The notes below the pieces were generated by a model. That model did no database searches and was not told where the DNA came from. It was given only the letters and a program-made list of their open reading frames with translations. Made by a program: the position numbers and the translations under genes. Below, piece after piece: positions 6,320-11,934 of a stretch of DNA of 11,934 nucleotides. The stretch's first letter is position 1. Each line of letters starts with the position of its first letter. Source of the DNA: Wenzhouxiangella sp. (lineage in GTDB: Bacteria > Pseudomonadota > Gammaproteobacteria > Xanthomonadales > Wenzhouxiangellaceae); the NCBI GenBank assembly GCA_018400355.1, contig JAGYMV010000017.1:1-11934 (forward strand). Reading direction: 5' to 3'.

Positions 6320-9300
6320 TGGCCCATTCGAGACAGATTTCAGTGTGGTTTTTAAAGGCAAGCTTCGTCTTGGCAGCGGTCTTTAGCATCCACATCGCGG
6401 CTGCTCAAGAGACATTGCCAGAGACAGCAGATCAGATGCCACAAGCGCCCGCTGAGCTCACGGTGCTCGTGTTTGAAAATGGTCTGCCGGTGGACAATGT
6501 GGAGCTGGCCATTGCCGATCAAGCCGGTCGCAGTGATCGGGCCGGTCTGTGGCGATCGCCCATCACACCGGGCCGACACACTTTGGCCGTCTCCCAAGAT
6601 GATGAGACCTTGGCCAGACTCCGTTTGAACCTAGAGTCTGAAGAACTCATTCAAGTCATTGTGACGCTCAGAGGCGATGATCGAAAAGCCTATGTCGCCA
6701 TCGAGAGCTCAAAAGGTCTGGTGGGTGAGCGTTTGGTCGCCGAGGGCGAGTTGGATCAAGTAGAGGGTGAGGGGAAGTTGGCGGGTGTGGTGCGTTCCAG
6801 CGAAGACGATGCGCCCATCACCAATGCTCGGCTGTTTGTCTCAGGCACAGCCATTGAAGCGGCCACCGATGATGAGGGGCGCTTTGAGATTGAGTTGCCG
6901 GTGGGTGAGTACTCGGTGTCGGTCTTGCACGGTGAGTTTGCCACCCGCACGGTCGAGGGTGTGTTGGTGGTCAAAGACGCCTCCACCGCGCTCGATTTTG
7001 AGTTGCCACCGGCCGGTTTGGAATTGGCCGAGTATGTGGTGTTGGTGCCGTTTATCGAAGGCTCGATTTCAGCGGTGTTGGACGAACGGCTTCGGTCTGC
7101 CAGCGTCTCAGAAGTCTTGGGCTCTGAGCAGATGTCGAGAGCTGGGGATTCGGATGCCGGTTCTGCTTTGGCGCGCGTGACCGGATTGACCTTGGTTGGG
7201 GGAGAATTTATTTTCGTGCGGGGCTTGGGCGAACGCTATTCGGCCACGCTTTTAAACCGTGCCTCAGTGCCCAGCCCAGACCCGTCAAGAAAAGTGGTGC
7301 CGATGAGTCTGTTTCCCACCGGCGTGATCGAATCGATTCGGGTACAAAAAAGTTACAGCGCTGACATGCCCGGAGAGTTTGGCGGTGGGTCTGTCGACAT
7401 TCGGACCAACTCCATTCCCGATGAGAATTTCTTCAATGTTTCTCTATCGGGCGGGTTTTTACAAGGCACCACCGGCAAAACGGGTTTGACCTACCAAGGT
7501 GGCAGCAACGACTGGTTGGGCCGAGACGATGGCACTCGGGCGTTGCCCGGTATTGTGGCCGATGCGGTCGCTGGTGATGTCCCATTGATCGAGGCCACCA
7601 TCTTCAACCCGGTGGGATTCACGGGTGAGGAGCTCGAGGCCTTTGGCGATGCGTTCCCAGTGATTTATGACATCCAAGAAAAAGACAACCAACCCAATCA
7701 TGGTGTGACCCTAGAAGGGGGCATGAAGGGCCAATGGGGCGATTGGTCGGCGGGCTTTCTGAGTGCTTTGTCTTGGTCACAAAGCTGGGCCAACCGCGAG
7801 GAGATCCGTCGACAGTTCAACATTGGTGATGGGGAGTTGCGCCTTCGAGACGAATTTGATTTGACCCGCACCGAGCACAAAGTCGAAGGCAGTGCATTTT
7901 TAACCGCGGGTCTGAACTTCCAAGACAACCACGAGATCAGCTGGACCTCTATGTTGTTGCGACAAACCTTAGACGATGTCAGAAGTCAGGTGGGCTTTGA
8001 CCAAGACACCGGCGGGATTGTGGATACGACATTCTTGGAGTATGAGGAGCGGGATTTGTTGGCGCACCAAATCGAGGGCCGCCACACGTTCCCCATATTG
8101 TCTGATTTCACTCTGCGCTGGGACGCCTCCGATGCTCGGGCCCGTCGCATCGCGCCCGATACGCGCATTTATCTGTTTGAAGAAGACCGTCGATCGCCCA
8201 CCGGTCTGGTGTTTTCCAGACGCACCGACAACAACTTCAGAAACTATGCTGACCTCATTGATGAGGTGATTGAATATGGCGCAGACGTGGAGTTGCCTTT
8301 GAGTTTTGGGCCAACCGACTGGACCTTCTCCGCTGGCTGGAGAAAGCTCGATCGGGACCGAAATTCTGATCTGCGGCGTTTCAAGTTTGACGGCATTCAG
8401 CGCTTTCCATTGGATGTTCGCTTCTTGGATTCGCTTGAGGCCATCATTAACCCCGACAACATCAACCCCGACGGCTTGGTGATTCGCGAATCCACCCGCG
8501 CCACCGACAACTCATTTGCACTCTTAGACATTGAAGCGGCTTATGGCATGGTGGATCTGTTGTTGTGGGAGCGGCTTCGATTGACCGGTGGCGTTCGCAT
8601 GGAAGATTGGTCGCAGTCGGCGGTGACTTTTGACCTATTTAACCCAGACGGTCAGCCCATCACGGCCAATTTGGGTGACAAAGACTGGCTGCCGAGCGCA
8701 TCGGCCACGTTTTATCTAACCGAACGCCAACAAATCATCGCCAGTTATGGCGAGACTCTGATCCGGCCGGATTTGCGCGAGCTCTCACCGGCGGAGTTCA
8801 CCGATCCGGTCTTGGATGCGCCGGTGCTGGGTAACCCAGCGCTTGTGCCGAGCTCGATCATCCACTATGACCTGCGTTACGATTTCTCACCGACGCCAAC
8901 AGAATTGGTGTCTGTCGGTATTTTTTATAAAGAGATCACCGATCCCATCGAACTCATCATCTTGCCCTCTGAGGCCTTGTTGGTGACCTTTGCCAACGCA
9001 GAAGGAGCCGAAAACTATGGCGTTGAGTTTGAGCTCAGAAAGACCCTGGGCTTTTTGAATCGATGGGCATTTGCCAACCCGCTGTGGGACCGTCTGACAC
9101 TCGCGGGCAATGCCTCATGGATTGAGTCGAATATTGATATCGCAGACCAAGAGCAAGGCGTGTTGACTTCAAACTCTCGTGCATTGCAAGGGCAATCACC
9201 TTATGTGATTAATGCGCAACTGAGTTACCTGCACACCGAAGGGGGTCCAGAGGCCACAGTGTTATACAACGTCGCTGGCAAGCGGATCTCAGAGGTTGGG

Positions 9301-9504
9301 GTGCTGGGTCAGCCCGATAAATACGCCCAACCTTTTGGGCAACTGGACTTCACATTGACCTGGCCTTTGGGTGAGCGGGCCAAATTCAAGTTCAAGGCCC
9401 AAAACCTGCTTGACTCGACCTTCAAAATCACCCAAGGCGATGAAGTGACGCAAATCTATCAAAAAGGCCGCCAGTTCTCGGTGGGTCTAGACATCGGTTT
9501 TTAA
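6319..9504 (+). CDS. TonB-dependent outer-membrane receptor with two N-terminal beta-sandwich domains
   Basis: A 1061-residue receptor expected to import an unknown ligand across the outer membrane. Residues 1-29 are a signal peptide (HIAAA before QE). Two similar beta-sandwich domains follow, at about 45-118 and 153-230. The second is a clear carboxypeptidase-regulatory-like domain (DDEGRFEIELPVGEYSVSV). A TonB-box candidate, EYVVLVP, is at 238-244. The plug (about 262-365) contains ALARVTGLTLVGGEFIFVRG, GLGERYSATLLN, and YSADMPGEFGGGSVDIRT. The barrel extends to the end, closing with the usual terminal aromatic residue (GLDIGF). The ATG at 6319 overlaps the TPR stop by one base. A GTG at 6289 is in frame but would add ten residues before an already complete signal peptide. 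No siderophore-, vitamin- or sugar-specific motif is recognisable, so the substrate is open. Confidence 0.95.
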   Translation: MAHSRQISVWFLKASFVLAAVFSIHIAAAQETLPETADQMPQAPAELTVLVFENGLPVDNVELAIADQAGRSDRAGLWRSPITPGRHTLAVSQDDETLARLRLNLESEELIQVIVTLRGDDRKAYVAIESSKGLVGERLVAEGELDQVEGEGKLAGVVRSSEDDAPITNARLFVSGTAIEAATDDEGRFEIELPVGEYSVSVLHGEFATRTVEGVLVVKDASTALDFELPPAGLELAEYVVLVPFIEGSISAVLDERLRSASVSEVLGSEQMSRAGDSDAGSALARVTGLTLVGGEFIFVRGLGERYSATLLNRASVPSPDPSRKVVPMSLFPTGVIESIRVQKSYSADMPGEFGGGSVDIRTNSIPDENFFNVSLSGGFLQGTTGKTGLTYQGGSNDWLGRDDGTRALPGIVADAVAGDVPLIEATIFNPVGFTGEELEAFGDAFPVIYDIQEKDNQPNHGVTLEGGMKGQWGDWSAGFLSALSWSQSWANREEIRRQFNIGDGELRLRDEFDLTRTEHKVEGSAFLTAGLNFQDNHEISWTSMLLRQTLDDVRSQVGFDQDTGGIVDTTFLEYEERDLLAHQIEGRHTFPILSDFTLRWDASDARARRIAPDTRIYLFEEDRRSPTGLVFSRRTDNNFRNYADLIDEVIEYGADVELPLSFGPTDWTFSAGWRKLDRDRNSDLRRFKFDGIQRFPLDVRFLDSLEAIINPDNINPDGLVIRESTRATDNSFALLDIEAAYGMVDLLLWERLRLTGGVRMEDWSQSAVTFDLFNPDGQPITANLGDKDWLPSASATFYLTERQQIIASYGETLIRPDLRELSPAEFTDPVLDAPVLGNPALVPSSIIHYDLRYDFSPTPTELVSVGIFYKEITDPIELIILPSEALLVTFANAEGAENYGVEFELRKTLGFLNRWAFANPLWDRLTLAGNASWIESNIDIADQEQGVLTSNSRALQGQSPYVINAQLSYLHTEGGPEATVLYNVAGKRISEVGVLGQPDKYAQPFGQLDFTLTWPLGERAKFKFKAQNLLDSTFKITQGDEVTQIYQKGRQFSVGLDIGF

Positions 9505-9519
9505 AGGGTTTTTTCTTTT

Positions 9520-9538
9520 ATGACAGACCCCCTGTCAT
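9520..9538. repeat. Perfect inverted repeat 3' of the receptor gene
   Basis: ATGACAG and CTGTCAT form a perfect 7-bp stem around the five bases ACCCC. Only TTT follows, and no other T-run is placed for termination on either strand. It may protect or weakly end the operon transcript, or serve as a protein-binding dyad for the next gene. Its right arm is the first half of the PhoB-box-like site. Confidence 0.6.
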
Positions 9539-9565
9539 TTAACCATAACAAACCATTCATCTAAC
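9532..9565 (+). promoter_or_regulatory. Candidate promoter with PhoB-box-like site for the secreted protein
   Basis: CTGTCAT (9532-9538) matches the Pho half-site exactly. Four spacer bases and CCATAAC (9543-9549, 4 of 7 matches) follow, and the next 11-bp step gives CATTCAT (9554-9560, 5 of 7). Ten bases after the second half lies TCTAAC (9560-9565), a possible -10 element. An alternative -10 is TATAAG at 9588-9593, without a good -35. The choice between them cannot be settled by eye. Confidence 0.3.
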
Positions 9566-9593
9566 CGAAAAACTCCCGCTTTATCTTTATAAG

Positions 9594-9660
9594 AGTCGGA
9601 TTAAGACTAGTCGCGACCTTAATAAACCCAAAACGTTTTAGTAGGGAGTAATCATGATTA
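9594..9660 (+). other. Leader of the secreted-protein gene with short palindromes
   Basis: This stretch carries TTAAG (9601-9605) facing CTTAA (9618-9622), the palindrome GTCGCGAC (9610-9617), the palindrome AAAACGTTTT (9630-9639), a GGGAG ribosome binding site (9644-9648), and TAATCATGATTA (9649-9660), a 12-bp palindrome centred on the start codon. These may be operators or transcript structure, or chance in AT-rich DNA. Confidence 0.35.
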
Positions 9661-11357
9661 AGACCTTGAAAAAAGCTGCTTTGCCATTGGCCATGGGCCT
9701 GGCATTTGCTGGCAGCGCCAATGCATTTGTTGTCAACGACACCTTCAGTGGCAACTACTGGGAAGGCCCAGCCAAAGATGGTCGTGGCGTGATTTTAGAA
9801 ATCGCACCCGATGCCACTCAAGAATTTGGCAACACAGCCGTGGTTCAGTGGTTCACATACCGCGATGGCGAGCCCATCTGGTTGTTGGGCGTTGGCTCAA
9901 TCAACCAAAACACCAACGTGGCAGACTTGGATATTTTCGAGTTTGTGGGTGGCGATTTTGGCGACGATTTTGTTGCAGATGACAAAACCCGCGAAGTCTG
10001 GGGTGAAGGCACGCTGACATTCAACAGCTGTAACGAAATTGTTCTCGAGGCTGATGGTACTGATGGCTCAGCCACACAAACTCTTTCACCAGTCACCCAG
10101 GGCGACTGCGTGGTCACTGAGAAATTCAGTGAATGCCCATCGTTCTCGTCTGCTGGTCCATTGCCCGGTTCATGCATCATCACAGGCGCGATTGAGACAG
10201 ACGTGACCTTGACCAACGAAATCCTGTGGTTGCCTCGTGGCAAAGTCACCGTCGCTGATGGCGCCACTGTGACCATCGAGCCCAACACAGAAATCGTGGG
10301 TGGTACTGGCCCAAGCACTGACTATGTGGTCGTTGAGCAAGGCGGCAAAATGATTGCTGATGGTTCAGTCAACAACCCAATCATCATGCGTGGCGATGTC
10401 GCCAAAGGCCGTGGTGAGTGGGGTGGTTTGGCGATCAACGGCAAAGCGCCCATCAATGGCTGTGCTGAAGGTACCGAAGTTTGTACCGCACAAGGTGAGG
10501 GCGATTCCGGCACCTACGGTGGCAACGATCCAGAAGACAACAGCGGTGTGTATCGCTACATGATCGTCTCCAACGCAGGCTTTGAATTCTCGCCAGATAA
10601 TGAGTTGAACGGCATTGCCTTGCAAGGCGTTGGCTCAGGTACCACATTTGAGTTCATTCAAGTTCACCTGAATGCCGATGATGGCATTGAGCCTTTCGGC
10701 GGTACCGTTAACATGAAATACATCGTGTTGACTGGTCACGGCGATGACAGCTTCGACTGGACCAAAGGCTTCCAAGGCAAAGCGCAGTATGTGATCGTCA
10801 AGCAATATGGTGACGATGCTGACCGTGGTATCGAGGCCGACAACAACGGCTCAAACAACGACGCCACGCCTCGCTCGCAGCCCATGCTGGCCAACTTCAC
10901 CATCATTGGCCCAGGCTCTGCTACAGCCGATGGCAGCCACGGTGTGTTGATTCGGGAAGGCACTGCCGCCAAGATGGCCAACTTCTTGGTGACCGGCTCA
11001 ACCGAAACTTGCTTCGACATCGACCAAACCGCCACCTTCACTCAAGCCACAGCGGGTGAGAGCTCAGTGGTGAACAGTGTCTTCGGTGGTTGTATTGAAG
11101 CCACATTCGATGATGACTCAGCCGATCCGTTTGTGGTCTCTGAGTGGGTGATGGATCAGGACGGCAATGTGGATGGCGACCCCAAAGTCACCAACTACAT
11201 CCCAAATGCTGACTCACCCGCCATCGGCATCGGCGCTGTGCCATTCAACGATGCGTTCTTCGACAACGTTGATTTCGCTGGCGCGGTTCGTGATGCGAAA
11301 AGCGACTGGACCAAAGGCTGGACCGTTGGTTTGGATCGTTCAGGTCCCATCGAGTAA
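9654..11357 (+). CDS. Secreted beta-helix-like protein paired with the TonB-dependent receptor
   Basis: A 567-residue exported protein without an established function. Residues 1-24 are a signal peptide (GSANA before FVV). Residues about 31-152 form a module with NYWEGPAKDGRGVILEI and VVQWFTYRDGEPIWLLGVG, a pattern seen in other secreted gammaproteobacterial proteins. From about 175 the chain looks like a right-handed beta-helix: LPRGKVTVADGATVTIEPNT, then GEWGGLAINGKAPI, HLNADDGIEPFGG, GHGDDSFDWTKGFQGKAQYV and DDADRGIEADNN. Similar beta-helix proteins occur near TonB-dependent receptors, also in Bacteroidota. Eight cysteines (126, 152, 161, 174, 270, 277, 453, 480) could pair as disulfides. 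Arg codons are nearly all CGT or CGC (11 of 12), unlike the receptor gene with its many CGG, CGA and AGA, which suggests high expression. GGGAG at 9644-9648 supports the start. A ligand-capturing partner of the receptor is an inference. Confidence 0.85.
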   Translation: MIKTLKKAALPLAMGLAFAGSANAFVVNDTFSGNYWEGPAKDGRGVILEIAPDATQEFGNTAVVQWFTYRDGEPIWLLGVGSINQNTNVADLDIFEFVGGDFGDDFVADDKTREVWGEGTLTFNSCNEIVLEADGTDGSATQTLSPVTQGDCVVTEKFSECPSFSSAGPLPGSCIITGAIETDVTLTNEILWLPRGKVTVADGATVTIEPNTEIVGGTGPSTDYVVVEQGGKMIADGSVNNPIIMRGDVAKGRGEWGGLAINGKAPINGCAEGTEVCTAQGEGDSGTYGGNDPEDNSGVYRYMIVSNAGFEFSPDNELNGIALQGVGSGTTFEFIQVHLNADDGIEPFGGTVNMKYIVLTGHGDDSFDWTKGFQGKAQYVIVKQYGDDADRGIEADNNGSNNDATPRSQPMLANFTIIGPGSATADGSHGVLIREGTAAKMANFLVTGSTETCFDIDQTATFTQATAGESSVVNSVFGGCIEATFDDDSADPFVVSEWVMDQDGNVDGDPKVTNYIPNADSPAIGIGAVPFNDAFFDNVDFAGAVRDAKSDWTKGWTVGLDRSGPIE

Positions 11358-11406
11358 GTGAGCTAGACATTGGAAGCTGGGTCACCAGCCTCCACAAGTA
11401 AAAAAG

Positions 11407-11437
11407 AAGCCGCTCAGTTCGCTGGGCGGCTTTTTTT
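11407..11437 (+). terminator. Strong intrinsic terminator after the secreted-protein gene
   Basis: An 11-bp stem (11407-11417 with 11422-11432, one G-T wobble) closes on the loop TTCG and runs into seven T bases at 11431-11437. A-rich sequence on the left side (11400-11408) could let it work in the opposite direction too. Confidence 0.93.
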
Positions 11438-11440
11438 ATG

Positions 11441-11461
11441 GCTGGCCGGCCAGCTTTTTTT
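11441..11461 (+). terminator. Second tandem intrinsic terminator
   Basis: The perfect 14-bp palindrome GCTGGCCGGCCAGC (11441-11454) can fold as a 5-bp stem with a CCGG loop and is followed directly by seven T bases (11455-11461). It lies three bases after the T-run of the first terminator and looks like a back-up stop for a highly transcribed gene. Confidence 0.75.
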
Positions 11462-11477
11462 AGAACCCAGGGTCTCA

Positions 11478-11504
11478 TCAGGTCAATTTCAGGAAAGTTT
11501 CAGG
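11478..11504. promoter_or_regulatory. Three TCAGG sites at exact 11-bp spacing
   Basis: TCAGG begins at 11478, 11489 and 11500; the last two are the longer TTTCAGG. A fourth copy starts at 11532. Three half-sites on one helix face, one turn apart, are typical of tandem binding by OmpR/PhoB-family regulators. On the minus strand the units read CCTGATG, CCTGAAA and CCTGAAA. They lie 77-103 bases before the last gene. I see no convincing -35/-10 pair between them and that gene. Confidence 0.45.
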
Positions 11505-11580
11505 GTTTCTTTGGCCTTTGTCTGACTCACTTCAGGCAATGTGGGGGTGTGACCAAACCACACGCACAAGGAGATCGACC

Positions 11581-11934
11581 ATGACCCGATTGAATCGTTT
11601 AACAGCACTGGCATCTGTGATCTTTGCCGCCCTGCTGCTCACGGCCTCTATGGCCGCACAGGGAAGTGTACCCACCACCCAACCCGGCCCCGACGCGGCG
11701 CGCTTGTCTGGCTCCCCTGGCAAAGCCACCGATGATCTGTTTGAGGTCCGCTTCATTGAGATCAATGGCGAGAACATCTTGCCCAGAGAATTTGTGTGGC
11801 TAGAGCCGGGCACTTATACAGTCAAAGTCGCCATCTTGGCCGACATGACCCTGCCCAGACTCCGCGGTGCGGATGCCAGTGGCGACCAACAAGCCGAGGG
11901 CTATAACGTCATTGATCTCGAGCTCGAGGCCGGC
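11581..11934 (+). CDS. Small secreted protein of unknown function (3' partial)
   Basis: The first 118 residues of a protein that continues beyond the window. An ideal AAGGAG (11568-11573) lies 7 bases before the ATG. The N-terminus is a signal peptide (core ASVIFAALLLTASMAA, cleavage likely near MAA before QGS). The mature part begins with a Pro/Gly/Ala-rich stretch, then a beta-rich segment with DLFEVRFIEINGENILPREF and WLEPGTYTVKVAILAD. The pattern of a short domain with a PG-T-V-x-V strand recalls PEGA-like or transthyretin-like folds, but I cannot assign a family. A weak resemblance to the first N-terminal domain of the receptor is noted as a finding. It is separated from the previous gene by two terminators, so it has its own promoter. 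Confidence 0.8.
   Translation, partial: MTRLNRLTALASVIFAALLLTASMAAQGSVPTTQPGPDAARLSGSPGKATDDLFEVRFIEINGENILPREFVWLEPGTYTVKVAILADMTLPRLRGADASGDQQAEGYNVIDLELEAG

Noticed and set aside
9845..10318. 157-codon open frame on the minus strand opposite the secreted protein
   Set aside because: It is a by-product of the strong codon bias of the + strand gene; its translation is low-complexity Ser/Pro/Thr-rich with no family features.
11547..11563. GTGTG and CACAC inverted repeat resembling a CRP site
   Set aside because: The arms are 7 bases apart and the second arm does not fit TCACA at the spacing CRP needs, so a CRP call is not supported.

Overview
The window reads as chromosomal DNA of a Gram-negative bacterium, most likely a gammaproteobacterium and possibly marine. 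The grounds are a complete TonB2-type energising system with a TtpC-like subunit and a DUF3450 partner, a large outer-membrane TonB-dependent receptor, and Sec signal peptides throughout. This placement rests on gene content only. All nine genes lie on the + strand, and there are no RNA genes, insertion sequences or CRISPR arrays.

Bases 2-949 hold the 3' part of a membrane-anchored winged-helix regulator of the CadC/ToxR type with a periplasmic TolB-like domain; its true start lies left of the window. A 135-base gap (950-1084) follows, with two back-to-back hairpins and a candidate promoter. Bases 1085-9504 form one tightly packed unit: DUF3450 protein, TtpC-like ExbB-family subunit, ExbB, ExbD, TonB, a periplasmic TPR protein and a TonB-dependent receptor. 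Four of the six junctions overlap by 1 or 4 bases and the largest gap is 57 bases. The receptor therefore appears to be made in step with the machinery that energises it.

After a 149-base regulatory gap (9505-9653) comes a strongly biased, probably highly expressed gene for a secreted protein. It has an N-terminal WFTY-type module and a C-terminal right-handed beta-helix-like domain of a kind found beside TonB-dependent receptors. It ends at two tandem intrinsic terminators (11407-11461). A 223-base gap (11358-11580) with three TCAGG sites spaced exactly 11 bp apart precedes the last gene, a small secreted protein cut off by the window end.

Taken together this looks like a self-contained uptake locus: secreted or surface partner, outer-membrane receptor, periplasmic helper, and proton-driven TonB/ExbB/ExbD/TtpC motor, possibly sensed by the upstream membrane regulator. 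The substrate cannot be read from the sequence. Weak PhoB-box-like sites with phoA-like spacing sit before both the operon and the secreted protein, which raises the testable idea of phosphate-limitation control.
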